This document shows positions 1-7,601 of a stretch of DNA of 40,801 bases, in pieces. The stretch comes from CAZYBC01 sp964645645 (lineage in GTDB: Bacteria > Patescibacteriota > Microgenomatia > UBA1400 > PJMF01): assembly GCA_964645645.1 (NCBI GenBank), contig CAZYBC010000009.1, positions 1 to 40,801 on the forward strand. Reading direction: 5' to 3'. The position numbers and the translations under genes are program-made. Position 1 is the first letter of the stretch. The number at the start of each line of letters is the position of its first letter. Under the pieces are notes generated by a model. That model was given only the letters and a program-made list of their open reading frames with translations, was not told the origin of the DNA and did no database searches.

Positions 1-108
1 TTTTAAAAAATCTTAAAAATTAACTTAGTGTTGCACTTCATATGCGAATTCAGGGAGGTGCTGAAGTATTATGTTTGCGTCCTATATATTGTTTTTTTAG
101 GCCTATTG

Positions 109-117
109 TGATACAAT
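109..117 (+). promoter_or_regulatory. Extended -10 promoter of the 43-aa gene
   Basis: TG-A-TACAAT is a good extended -10 box; a weak -35 (TTGTTT, 89-94) lies 17 bases upstream. It would start transcription near 124, giving a leader of about 74 nt before the ATG at 198. Seen in sequence; activity is inferred. Confidence 0.45.
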
Positions 118-130
118 TACCTCCAATCTT

Positions 131-171
131 TTTAGTTTTGCTGGGCGGATAGCCGCTAAGTGGAAACTAAA
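131..171 (+). promoter_or_regulatory. Structured 5' leader of the 43-aa gene
   Basis: An outer stem pairs TTTAGTTT (131-138) with AAACTAAA (164-171) and encloses a tight GCGG-ATAG-CCGC hairpin (145-156). The structure sits between the predicted start of transcription and the ribosome binding site. I do not match it to a known riboswitch class. It could be a stabilising leader or a regulatory element. Confidence 0.35.
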
Positions 172-197
172 GAGAAAATTAATATTGAGGTGGAAAG

Positions 198-329
198 ATG
201 GATAAGAATAATCAAGTTGCTGTGAAGTGTGTAATATATGGACCTGGTGGAAAAAAAGAGGGAGAAGCGACTGTTGTAGAAAAAGTTGTTCGCTTCTTTT
301 TTAAAGATAAGAAGAAAGAAGGGAAATAG
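198..329 (+). CDS. Small hypothetical protein, 43 aa
   Basis: A 43-codon frame starting MDKNNQVAVKCVIYG and ending in a very basic tail (FFFKDKKKEGK). A GAGGTGG ribosome binding site lies 5-6 nt before the ATG. The gene has its own promoter (109-117), structured leader (131-171) and strong intrinsic terminator (349-378), which is why I accept a gene this short. The protein alternates a beta-like N-terminal half with a basic, aromatic C-terminus and has no signal peptide or cysteine pair. I do not recognise a family; it could be a nucleic-acid- or ribosome-associated small protein, but that is a guess. Confidence 0.55.
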   Translation: MDKNNQVAVKCVIYGPGGKKEGEATVVEKVVRFFFKDKKKEGK

Positions 330-348
330 TCTTCTACTTAGTTTCAAC

Positions 349-378
349 CCCCGTGCTTCTTGCGCGGGGATTTTTTTT
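349..378 (+). terminator. Intrinsic terminator of the 43-aa gene
   Basis: An 8-bp GC-rich stem (CCCCGTGC / GCGCGGGG with one G-U pair), a 5-nt loop and eight T residues, 19 nt after the stop codon. Confidence 0.9.
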
Positions 379-402
379 ACCACATTTACTTTTTTTTCCA
401 AA

Positions 403-495
403 CATCTCTTTTTTAAGTTTCTATCCCACTCAAATTTATTTATTAAAGGTTTTAGCATTTCGCGAAGCGGTGCCTAAGACTTTAATAATTAAACT
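403..495 (+). repeat. Palindromic repeat, type A, copy 1 (decayed right arm)
   Basis: Leader block CTTTTTTAAGTTTCTATCCCA, then a palindrome: left arm 429-457, core TTTCGCGAAGCGG 458-470, right arm from 471. The inner part of the right arm still pairs (TGCC..ACTTTAATAA), but its outer 10 bases have diverged compared with copies at 605 and 25420. Confidence 0.75.
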
Positions 496-604
496 ATTTT
501 TACTTTTTTATGTTTTTATCCCCCTTAGATTCATATATTAAATATCTTAATCTTCCACTGGTGAAAATTAAGTGTGTTAATGAATAGTTTAATTTTTACG
601 AACC
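496..604 (+). repeat. Repeat, type B, copy 1
   Basis: It has the same T-rich leader and ATCCC box as type A (505-524), but a different core around TCTTAATCTTCCACT (545-559), which recurs exactly at 25360-25374. It lies in tandem between two type A copies, with a unit length near 108 bp. Confidence 0.65.
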
Positions 605-712
605 TTGTTTCTTTTTTAAGTTTTTATCCCACTCAAATTTACTTATTAAAGGTTTTAGCATTTCGCGAAGCGGTGCCTAAAAACTTTAATAAATAAATTT
701 GAGATATTGACA
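605..712 (+). repeat. Palindromic repeat, type A, copy 2
   Basis: The unit runs from TTGTTTCTTTTTTAAG to GAGATATTGACA. The palindrome has left arm 632-660, core TTTCGCGAAGCGG 661-673 and right arm 674-703, with only three differences between the arms. Its final six bases are TTGACA, which double as the -35 box of the hrcA promoter. The stretch 330-826 holds only this repeat block and the hrcA control region; I see no other gene in it. Confidence 0.8.
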
Positions 713-735
713 CTTTAGCAAACTCTGTTTATGAT
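707..735 (+). promoter_or_regulatory. hrcA operon promoter
   Basis: TTGACA (707-712), a 17-bp spacer and TATGAT (730-735) make a near-consensus vegetative promoter. The -35 box is the end of the upstream type A repeat. The operator at 715-741 lies across the spacer and -10 box, the usual position for HrcA repression. The leader to hrcA is about 85 nt and contains two small hairpins (759-778 and 783-799). Confidence 0.8.
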
Positions 736-741
736 TGCTAA
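715..741. promoter_or_regulatory. CIRCE-like HrcA operator upstream of hrcA
   Basis: TTAGCAAAC-N9-GATTGCTAA has the 9-9-9 layout of CIRCE (consensus TTAGCACTC-N9-GAGTGCTAA). The TTAGCA/TGCTAA ends are kept and the inner three bases differ. It overlaps the hrcA promoter, so HrcA probably represses its own operon. Confidence 0.7.
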
Positions 742-826
742 TAGATCATTAAATATGAGAGTTATTTTGTAATAGCTCTGATGGCTAAAAAAAATAGCCT
801 TAATATTAACCTAATTAGGAACCATT

Positions 827-1546
827 ATGATTGATCTTGTTGCCCGCCAAGTGCAAATTCTTCGCGCTATTATTGAAGAATTTATTAATACTGCTGAACC
901 TGTTGGCAGTGAAACCATTGATAAAAAATATAATATTGGCGTTTCTCCTGCTACCATTCGTAATGAAATGGTTTATCTTACCAAGCAAGGTTATTTAAGC
1001 AAATCTCACTCTAGTGCAGGTCGTTTGCCAACTCCTTTAGCGATTAAGTTATACATTAATGAATTAATGAAAGAGCGGGATTTATCTGTGGCTGATGAAG
1101 TAACGGCCAAAGAAAAAATCTGGAATTGTCGTAATGAAGTTAGTGAGTTATTACAAGAGGCAACGAGAGTTTTAGCAGAAAAATCTCGAGCTTTGGGCGT
1201 AGCCATGAACGATGAACGAAGAGTTTATCATGCTGGTTATGCTAATTTACTGCAAATGCCAGAATTTTATGATATTGAAGTGATGCGTAATGTGTTGGCT
1301 TTAATTGAACAAGCCCCAAGTATGGAAGAAATTTTTGAAAAAAATGTTAGCGAAAATCCTATTCACATTGTTTTTGGCGAAGAATTAGGTAATAAAAAAT
1401 TAGAACCAGTGAGCATCATTTATTTTTCTGCTAATTGTGGTGGGCATCATTGTACGGTTGGTGTTTTAGGTTCCAATCGTTTTGATTATCCTTACATTAT
1501 TCCCATGATGCGTTACTTTAAAGCTTTAATAGAAGAAATGGTTTAA
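827..1546 (+). CDS. hrcA: Heat-inducible transcription repressor HrcA (short form)
   Basis: HrcA represses chaperone genes by binding CIRCE operators. The N-terminal winged helix (residues ~1-75) has the family pattern VSPATIRNEMVYL and the AGRLPT turn. The C-terminal part keeps the GAF-like segment (IHIVFGEELGN ... GVLGSNRFDYPYII). At 239 aa it is about 100 residues shorter than typical HrcA, with the loss in the middle dimerisation region; the ends align, so this is a compact form, not a broken gene. An AGGA ribosome binding site precedes the ATG. It is first in the hrcA-mazG-grpE-dnaK run and has a CIRCE-like site in its promoter, as expected for autoregulation. Confidence 0.9.
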   Translation: MIDLVARQVQILRAIIEEFINTAEPVGSETIDKKYNIGVSPATIRNEMVYLTKQGYLSKSHSSAGRLPTPLAIKLYINELMKERDLSVADEVTAKEKIWNCRNEVSELLQEATRVLAEKSRALGVAMNDERRVYHAGYANLLQMPEFYDIEVMRNVLALIEQAPSMEEIFEKNVSENPIHIVFGEELGNKKLEPVSIIYFSANCGGHHCTVGVLGSNRFDYPYIIPMMRYFKALIEEMV

Positions 1547-1551
1547 ATTTT

Positions 1552-1881
1552 ATGTCAACTAATCGGCTTCAACTTCCAGATAATCTTAGTTTGGCTCAAT
1601 TACAAGCTTTTGTTAAAGAAATGGTTGTAGCTCGGGGTTTCATTCAAGAAAATCCCAAAGATGTGTTTTTGTTGTTTACCGAAGAAGTTGGTGAATTGGC
1701 TAGAGCGTTGCGCAATATTCATGGTTTAAAAATGGCTGATGATACTAAACGTGCTGACTTGGCTGATGAATTAGCGGATTGTTTACTTTATTTAGTTGAT
1801 CTTGCCAATCAGTCCGGCATTGATTTAGAATCAGCCGTTCGTCAGAAAGAAATAAAAAATAGTCAAAGAACATGGAAATAA
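1552..1881 (+). CDS. MazG-like nucleotide pyrophosphohydrolase
   Basis: A 109-aa all-alpha NTP-PPase of the MazG superfamily, which hydrolyses (d)NTPs to monophosphates. The metal-binding motif is complete: E45-x2-E48 in EEVGELARAL, and E73-x2-D76 in ADELADCLLYL. Size fits the single-domain class. It starts 5 nt after the hrcA stop and ends 4 nt before grpE, so it is part of the heat-shock transcript; this placement suggests nucleotide-pool cleaning under stress, which is an inference. The exact substrate cannot be read from the sequence. Confidence 0.85.
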   Translation: MSTNRLQLPDNLSLAQLQAFVKEMVVARGFIQENPKDVFLLFTEEVGELARALRNIHGLKMADDTKRADLADELADCLLYLVDLANQSGIDLESAVRQKEIKNSQRTWK

Positions 1882-1885
1882 TTTT

Positions 1886-2353
1886 ATGATGGCCAAAAAA
1901 ACCACTTTACCAACAGAAAAATTAGAAGAACTCAGCCCAGAACAGGAAAAAATTCAGCTTTTAGAAACTCAATTGGCTCAAGCTCAAGAACGAGAAAAAC
2001 GGGCTTTGGCTGATTATCAAAATTTAGTTCGGCGTTTTCGTGAAGAGCGTTTGCAAATTATCAAAATGGCTAATCAAGACTTAATTTTGGCTTTGATTGA
2101 ACCCTTGGAAAATTTATACAAGGCTTCTCAACAACTTAATGATCAAGGATTAACAATGGTCATGAGCCAATTAAATCAAAGTTTGGCGAGTTTGGATGTG
2201 GAGGTGATCGATCCTTTAAATCAGCCTTTTAATTTGGACACTATGGAAGTGATTGAAAAAAAAGCTCAAGGTAAGAAAGTGATTCAAGTTTTACAACGAG
2301 CTTATAAATTAAATGGTCAAATTATTGCTCACGCTAAAGTAGTTTTAGATTAA
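1886..2353 (+). CDS. grpE: Nucleotide exchange factor GrpE
   Basis: GrpE releases ADP from DnaK. The 155-aa protein has the expected long N-terminal coiled coil (residues ~12-75, with YQNLVRRFREER) followed by the C-terminal beta domain (FNLDTMEVIEKK ... VLQRAYKLNGQIIAHAKVVL). The GrpE signature is recognisable though the family's GxVxxVxxxGY motif is altered. Two ATGs in a row (1886 and 1889) could serve as start. It is third in the hrcA operon; dnaK follows after 127 nt that hold two further HrcA operator-like sites. Confidence 0.9.
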   Translation: MMAKKTTLPTEKLEELSPEQEKIQLLETQLAQAQEREKRALADYQNLVRRFREERLQIIKMANQDLILALIEPLENLYKASQQLNDQGLTMVMSQLNQSLASLDVEVIDPLNQPFNLDTMEVIEKKAQGKKVIQVLQRAYKLNGQIIAHAKVVLD

Positions 2354-2367
2354 AATTAAACTTGGTT

Positions 2368-2394
2368 TTAGCAGTCTCCAGGTTAAACTGCTAC
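2368..2394. promoter_or_regulatory. CIRCE-like site 1 upstream of dnaK
   Basis: TTAGCAGTC-N9-AACTGCTAC keeps the 9-9-9 geometry of CIRCE with two mismatches between the arms. It shares base 2394 with the next site, so the two operators abut. A clear dnaK promoter could not be placed among them. Confidence 0.55.
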
Positions 2395-2420
2395 TAGCAC
2401 TCTAAATATTTGTTTGCTAA
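2394..2420. promoter_or_regulatory. CIRCE-like site 2 upstream of dnaK
   Basis: CTAGCACTC-N9-GTTTGCTAA. The left arm matches 8 of 9 CIRCE consensus bases and the right arm ends in TGCTAA. The spacing is exactly 9. It suggests dnaK has its own HrcA-controlled start in addition to read-through from hrcA. Confidence 0.75.
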
Positions 2421-2480
2421 AATCGAAAATTGTTAATAGAAATAAGAGCGATTTGCTCAGTTTAAAAAATAGGAGGAAAT

Positions 2481-4421
2481 ATGGCTAATAATAGCGCAAC
2501 TGGTAAAATTATTGGTATTGATTTAGGCACCACTTTCTCTGCTGTTGCAGTGATGGAAGGTGGTAGTCCAAAAATTATTGCTACCCGTGAAGGGAATAAT
2601 ACTTTTCCTTCAATTGTTTCTCTTAAAAGTGACGAAATTGTAGTTGGTGATCCAGCCAGACGTCAAATGGTTTTAAATCCTAAAACAACTGTCCATTCAG
2701 TTAAACGTTTTATGGGTCGTAAATTTAAAGATCAGGCTGTTAAATCTGCAATGAAATATGTTTCTTATGATTTGGTAGAAGGTAAAGATGGCATGGCAGT
2801 GGTTAATATTGCTGGTAAACATTACACCCCTCAAGAAGTTTCTGCTCAAATTTTAACTAAGGCTAAAGAAGATGCCGAAAGTTATTTGGGTGAAAAAGTC
2901 ACAAGAGCTGTCATTACTGTCCCAGCTTATTTTGATGATTCTCAGCGTCAAGCTACCAAGCAAGCTGGAGAAATTGCTGGTCTTAAAGTAGAAAGAATTG
3001 TTAATGAACCTACGGCGGCTGCTTTAGCTTATGGTATGGATAAAAAAGACAGTAAAACGATTGCGGTTTATGATCTTGGTGGAGGGACCTTTGATATTTC
3101 TATTTTGGAAATTGGTGAAGGTGTTTTTGAAGTTAAATCAACCAATGGTGATACTTTCTTAGGTGGCAACGATTTTGATAATAAAATTATGGATTGGATG
3201 ATTAAGGAATTTAAAAAAGAACAAGGTGTTGATTTAAGTAGCGATATTCAAGCTTTACAAAGATTAAAAGACGCTGCTGAAAAAGCTAAAAAAGAGCTTT
3301 CTAGTTCACAACAAACTGAGATTAATCAACCTTTTATTACCCAAGGTAGTAACGGTCCTTTGCACCTTACTATGACTTTAACTCGCGCTAAACTTGAAGA
3401 ATTAACTGATGAATTAATTGAGCGCAGTATCGAGCCTTGTAAAAAAGCGCTTAAAGATGCTGGCCTTAAAACTAGTGATATTGGCGAAGTTATTTTAGTT
3501 GGTGGTCAAACCAGAATGCCTAAAGTTCAAGAAGCTGTGAAAAAGTTTTTTGGTCGAGAACCTCACAAGGGAGTTAATCCTGATGAAGTGGTGGCAATTG
3601 GGGCGGCTATTCAAGCTGGTGTGATTGGGGGCGATGTTTCTGACATTGTCTTGTTAGATGTCACTCCTCTCACTTTAGGTTTGGAAACTTTAGGTGGAAT
3701 TCGTACGCCATTGATTGATCGTAATACCACTATTCCTACCAGTAAATCTCAGGTTTTTTCTACGGCTGCTCCAAATCAAACTCAAGTAGAAATTAATGTT
3801 TTACAAGGTGAGCGTGAAATGGCTGCGGATAATAAATCTTTAGGTAGATTTATTTTGGATGGAATTCCACCCGCTCCACGTGGCGTACCTCAAATTGAGG
3901 TTACCTTTGACATTGATTCTAACGGCATTTTAAATGTCAGCGCTAAAGATAAAACTTCCGGCAAAGAACAAAAAATTACCATTGCTAATAGCACTAATCT
4001 TTCTGATGATGAAGTAGAGAGAATGAAGGCCGACGCAGAAAAATTTGCCAGCGAAGATAAAAAGAAACGTGAATTAATTGAGGCTAAAAATAAAGCTAAT
4101 AGCGTTGCTTTTGAGATTGAAAAACAACTCAAAGAATACGAAAAACATTTAGAAGAAGCTGATAAAAAAGCGATTGAAGAAAATGTTAAAAAGCTAAAAG
4201 AATTAGCTGAAAATGATTCTGCAACCAAAGAAGAATTGGATAAAGCCACAGAAGAAACTTTAACCAGTGCTCAAAAAATTGGTGAAGCTATGCAAAAAGC
4301 TCAAGCTGCTAAAACTTCAGCCGAACCCAAAACTGCTAAAGACGACAAAGACGCTAAAGCAGATAAAAAAGATGGGGATGATAAAGACCAAGCTCAAGAG
4401 GGCGAAGTAGTAAATGAATAA
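2481..4421 (+). CDS. dnaK: Molecular chaperone DnaK (Hsp70)
   Basis: ATP-driven cytoplasmic chaperone that works with DnaJ and GrpE. The 646-aa length is typical. The nucleotide-binding domain starts with IGIDLGTTFS (residues 11-20) and contains the adenosine motif VYDLGGGTFD. The linker VLLDVTPLTLG (~389-399) leads into the substrate-binding domain and helical lid. The C-terminal ~50 residues are a Lys/Asp/Glu/Ala-rich tail ending GEVVNE, without the EEVD of eukaryotic Hsp70. A strong AGGAGG lies 6 nt before the ATG. A terminator follows at 4453. Confidence 0.98.
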   Translation: MANNSATGKIIGIDLGTTFSAVAVMEGGSPKIIATREGNNTFPSIVSLKSDEIVVGDPARRQMVLNPKTTVHSVKRFMGRKFKDQAVKSAMKYVSYDLVEGKDGMAVVNIAGKHYTPQEVSAQILTKAKEDAESYLGEKVTRAVITVPAYFDDSQRQATKQAGEIAGLKVERIVNEPTAAALAYGMDKKDSKTIAVYDLGGGTFDISILEIGEGVFEVKSTNGDTFLGGNDFDNKIMDWMIKEFKKEQGVDLSSDIQALQRLKDAAEKAKKELSSSQQTEINQPFITQGSNGPLHLTMTLTRAKLEELTDELIERSIEPCKKALKDAGLKTSDIGEVILVGGQTRMPKVQEAVKKFFGREPHKGVNPDEVVAIGAAIQAGVIGGDVSDIVLLDVTPLTLGLETLGGIRTPLIDRNTTIPTSKSQVFSTAAPNQTQVEINVLQGEREMAADNKSLGRFILDGIPPAPRGVPQIEVTFDIDSNGILNVSAKDKTSGKEQKITIANSTNLSDDEVERMKADAEKFASEDKKKRELIEAKNKANSVAFEIEKQLKEYEKHLEEADKKAIEENVKKLKELAENDSATKEELDKATEETLTSAQKIGEAMQKAQAAKTSAEPKTAKDDKDAKADKKDGDDKDQAQEGEVVNE

Positions 4422-4452
4422 GCTGAGCTAAATTTACAATTGTTAACTAAAA

Positions 4453-4476
4453 GGGCGATTTAAATCGCCCTTTTTT
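4453..4476 (+). terminator. Intrinsic terminator after dnaK
   Basis: A perfect palindrome, GGGCGATTTAAATCGCCC, followed by six T residues and preceded by four A residues, so it could work in both directions. It closes the hrcA-dnaK unit. Confidence 0.92.
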
Positions 4477-4511
4477 GTAGCAAAAAAGCTCTGTACGTAG
4501 GAGTAGTGATT

Positions 4512-4520
4512 TGTTATAGT
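4512..4520 (+). promoter_or_regulatory. Extended -10 promoter, leaderless type
   Basis: TG-T-TATAGT ends 7 nt before the ATG at 4528, so transcription should begin at or next to the start codon. There is no Shine-Dalgarno sequence. Confidence 0.65.
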
Positions 4521-4527
4521 TAGAACC

Positions 4528-5226
4528 ATGCAAGAACAAGTTAATCTATCAGTGATTATGCCCGTTTATAACGAGGCAAAAACCGTTGAAGAAATTTTAA
4601 CGAGATTAAGTAAAGTTAAAGAAGTCAGTGAAATCATTGTGGTGGATGATGGTTCTACAGATGATAGTGTCAAACTAATTAAAAAATTTGCATTAAAAAA
4701 TAAAAACATTAAATTTTTTGCCAAACAAAATGGTGGCAAAGGCAGTGCTGTGCGCTTTGGTTTAAGCAAAGTGGCTGGCAATTACGTGATGATTCAAGAT
4801 GCTGATTTGGAATATGATCCAGCGGATATTCCAGCAATGTTAGCCCCAGTATTAACTGATAAAGCCAAGGTCATTTTTGGGTCTAGGTTTTTAGGGCCTC
4901 ATTCTAATTTGCTTTTTTGGCATCGGGCTGGTAATTTTTTTCTTAATTTAGTTATTAATTTGCTCTATGACACTACGTTATCTGATATGGAAACTTGTTA
5001 TAAATTATTGCCCACTGATTTAATGAAAGAATTAGATTTAAAGGCTAATGGTTTTGATTTAGAACCAGAAATTACTTGCAAGGTTTTACAAAAAAAGATT
5101 CGTATTTTTGAAGTGCCGATTAGTTATGTGGGCCGAGATTTTACAGAAGGTAAAAAAATTACCTGGGAAGATGGTTTTGCAGCTTTGGCGATGATTTTTA
5201 AAATTAAATTTGCTGACATTTTTTAA
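4528..5226 (+). CDS. GT2 glycosyltransferase, dolichyl/polyprenyl-phosphate sugar synthase-like
   Basis: A 232-aa GT-A fold enzyme that probably transfers a sugar from a nucleotide donor to polyprenyl phosphate at the membrane face. VIMPVYNEAKTVEEIL opens the domain. VDDGSTDDS (D40, D41) binds the nucleotide, and QDADLEYD (D91, D93) is the metal site. The segment NGFDLEPEITCKVL is typical of the DPM1-like subgroup. No membrane segment is obvious, so the next gene may supply the membrane partner: that gene begins 2 nt after this stop and is translationally coupled. The substrate is unknown. The ATG is fixed by the adjacent -10 box. Confidence 0.88.
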   Translation: MQEQVNLSVIMPVYNEAKTVEEILTRLSKVKEVSEIIVVDDGSTDDSVKLIKKFALKNKNIKFFAKQNGGKGSAVRFGLSKVAGNYVMIQDADLEYDPADIPAMLAPVLTDKAKVIFGSRFLGPHSNLLFWHRAGNFFLNLVINLLYDTTLSDMETCYKLLPTDLMKELDLKANGFDLEPEITCKVLQKKIRIFEVPISYVGRDFTEGKKITWEDGFAALAMIFKIKFADIF

Positions 5227-5228
5227 AT

Positions 5229-7523
5229 ATGAAGCGACTAAAAATTTTTTTAACTACTGAAATAATGGTTTTTTTGATTTTTTGCTTATTTTTGTTAAGT
5301 TTACGTTTTTACCCCATGATTTTTCAACAGAAAGTGTCTGTTTTTGGTGACAATTATTCATTGATGGTCCCAGGTAAAATTTTTTTGGCTGATTGGCTTA
5401 AAAAAGGGATTTTACCATTATGGAATCCACAAATTTTTTCAGGTCTACCTCTTATTAATGACATTAACCAATCAGTTTTATACTTTACAACCGGTCTATT
5501 TGTTTTGTTTAAGCCAGCTTTAGCTCTAAATTTGAGTGTGATTGTTCATGTTTTGTTAACCATGTGGGGTGCTTATTTACTAGTTAAATTTTGGCTCAAG
5601 GATAAAAAATTAGCTTTATTAGCTGCTGCTTTGTGGGGTTTATCAACACAAATTTCTGGCAGTATTAATAATTTATCTACTATTCAATCAGTCACTTGGT
5701 TTCCTTGGATAGCTTATTGGGGCTTAAAACTTCATCAACATAAAAAATATGTTTTAGTTTATGCCTTGTTTGTTTTAATCCACTTTTTAGCTGGTTATCC
5801 ACAACATGTTATTTATGCTATTGCTTTTTCGGTCTTATTATCGGCGTTTTGGCATTGGCGAAAATTAAGCTTTAAACAATGGTTTTATCCTTGGTTATGG
5901 GCAGCTATTTTTTCTGTTTTGTTGTCAGCCATTGTTTGGTTGCCTTTTGTAGAAATGCTCTTAGATTCTACTCGTACGCAACAATCACTGGAGCAAGCTC
6001 AGATTGGTTCTTTAAAACCTGGCATGTTAATAAAAATGTTTTTACCTTATTTTTTTGATAAACAAAGTATTGGCATTAAATGGGGACCGTCTTGGAGCGG
6101 TCAGCCTAATGTGCTTTTTTATTTTACTAATTTTGGAGTGCTTGGATTATTGTTAGTGATGTTTAATAAAAAATTACGTAATAAAGAAGATTGGCTTTTT
6201 TTAATTTTTACTGTGGCAACTATTATTTTTTCTTTAGGTAGTTATTTACCAGGATTTGAAGTGATTCAAAAAATTATTCCTTTGTTTAAAGTTGGTCGTT
6301 ATCCCAGCATGGTATTGTTGCTGACTAATTTGGCTTTAGTGATCTGGGTTTGCTCCATGCTTAAACGGTTAAAGATTAAGAAAAATTTATTTAAGTTGGT
6401 ATTATGGTTGGGAATTTTTGCTTGTGTATTGAGTTTAGTGCTTTATTTTGTAGTTTCAGCCAATTTTGCTGATTTTTGGCTAGGGCTAGATCAATTGGTG
6501 AAACATAAATTATCAACGAGTGTTTTTCATACTTTAGAACGTGATCATTTAATTTTTAAAATGGTTGGTTTAAATTTAATTACTGCTAGTGTGTTTTTTG
6601 TTGCTGCTTGGCTAGCTTTTTATTACCAAGGTAAAATGTTATTGGTGTTAATTTTGAGTTTAGATTTATTAGTCCATACTCAAGGAATGTTTTTCTTTGC
6701 GCCAAGTCAAATTTATGATTATAAGCAGATGAATTTATTTAAAACCCAACTTCAAGATAATCAATATCGCAGTTTAACCCGTAATTCCAATCAACCTTAT
6801 ACCGACTATGGTACTTATTGGGAAGCGATGGTGGTCCGCCAGCCTTTTTCTGATTCTTTTATTGATCAAGAAGAATTAACTAGCTTTCAGAATTTAATTC
6901 ACTTACGTGATGGTTATACGCCCAATTGGAATATTGTTCATCAGCTACCAATGATGCATGGTTATACTACTTTATTGCCAAAAGATTATGCGGCTATTTG
7001 GGCGACAACTGATGAAGCCAGAATTAATTTTATTGATTATGTTGAGCCCAGCAATCCTCAATTACAAAATTGGGCAGTAAAATATTATTTGGTTGATCGT
7101 CTTTTTGCCGTAAAGGAGGAAACTAATTTTAAGGTTTTAGCTGAGGATGGTTCTTTGACTTTATATGAATTACCCAATGCCCTGTCCCGTTTCCGCTATG
7201 CTAATAATCAGCCGGTAGAGTTGATGGAGTTTGTGGAAAATCCTAATAAAATTAGTTTTAAGTTTAATAATGAGAATAATCAACAATCTTTAATTATTGC
7301 CGACCGTTATGATCGAAATTGGCAAGCTTTGGTTAATGGCCAGCCTGTAAAAATACAAAATTATCAGGGGATGCGTCAACTGGAGATTAAACCAGGTGAA
7401 AATAAATTAGTTCTTAAATTTGTGCCCAAGTTTTTTTATTTAGGAGCGGTAATTAGTGCTGGTGGTTTTGTTTTTGCTTGGTGGTGGTTTAAAAAGCTTA
7501 GTAGTTTTTTTAGCAATCAATAA
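5229..7523 (+). CDS. YfhO-family multi-pass membrane protein
   Basis: A 764-aa integral membrane protein with about 11-13 hydrophobic segments between residues 10 and 480, then a soluble, probably outer domain (~490-735) and a last membrane span (FFYLGAVISAGGFVFAWWWF). The first outer loop has the family pattern PLWNPQIFSGLPLI, similar to the acceptor loops of GT-C glycosyltransferases. Members of this family are thought to move sugars from polyprenyl carriers onto cell-wall polymers. Coupling to the upstream GT2 enzyme fits a two-step pathway: lipid-linked sugar made inside, transferred outside. The sugar and acceptor are not known. Confidence 0.8.
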   Translation: MKRLKIFLTTEIMVFLIFCLFLLSLRFYPMIFQQKVSVFGDNYSLMVPGKIFLADWLKKGILPLWNPQIFSGLPLINDINQSVLYFTTGLFVLFKPALALNLSVIVHVLLTMWGAYLLVKFWLKDKKLALLAAALWGLSTQISGSINNLSTIQSVTWFPWIAYWGLKLHQHKKYVLVYALFVLIHFLAGYPQHVIYAIAFSVLLSAFWHWRKLSFKQWFYPWLWAAIFSVLLSAIVWLPFVEMLLDSTRTQQSLEQAQIGSLKPGMLIKMFLPYFFDKQSIGIKWGPSWSGQPNVLFYFTNFGVLGLLLVMFNKKLRNKEDWLFLIFTVATIIFSLGSYLPGFEVIQKIIPLFKVGRYPSMVLLLTNLALVIWVCSMLKRLKIKKNLFKLVLWLGIFACVLSLVLYFVVSANFADFWLGLDQLVKHKLSTSVFHTLERDHLIFKMVGLNLITASVFFVAAWLAFYYQGKMLLVLILSLDLLVHTQGMFFFAPSQIYDYKQMNLFKTQLQDNQYRSLTRNSNQPYTDYGTYWEAMVVRQPFSDSFIDQEELTSFQNLIHLRDGYTPNWNIVHQLPMMHGYTTLLPKDYAAIWATTDEARINFIDYVEPSNPQLQNWAVKYYLVDRLFAVKEETNFKVLAEDGSLTLYELPNALSRFRYANNQPVELMEFVENPNKISFKFNNENNQQSLIIADRYDRNWQALVNGQPVKIQNYQGMRQLEIKPGENKLVLKFVPKFFYLGAVISAGGFVFAWWWFKKLSSFFSNQ

Positions 7524-7531
7524 TTGTTTCT

Positions 7532-7557
7532 GCTAATTCCCAAGCTTAGCTTTTTTT
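7532..7557 (+). terminator. Possible weak terminator after the GT2/YfhO pair
   Basis: A short stem, GCTAA/TTAGC, with a 9-nt loop and seven T residues, 9 nt after the stop. The stem is only 5 bp, so the call is tentative. Confidence 0.35.
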
Positions 7558-7601
7558 GTTAAAATCAATTTTTGTAAATAATTTAAATTAGATAATTAAT
7601 T

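Noticed and set aside
71..100. Nine-codon frame MFASYILFF after a GGGAGGTG sequence, as a leader peptide
   Set aside because: Spacing to the ATG is about 12 nt, no promoter is clear, and there is no regulated gene directly after it.
403..712. CRISPR-like tandem repeats
   Set aside because: Units are long palindromes of ~108 bp joined end to end, with no unique spacers.
3890..4249. Reverse-strand open frame opposite the dnaK 3' end
   Set aside because: Ser/Phe/Leu-rich composition typical of the antisense of a Lys/Glu-rich coding region, and dnaK is certain here.
7532..7561. CIRCE operator upstream of dnaJ
   Set aside because: GCTAA and TTAGC are present but in the opposite arrangement (pointing outward) and without 9-9-9 spacing.
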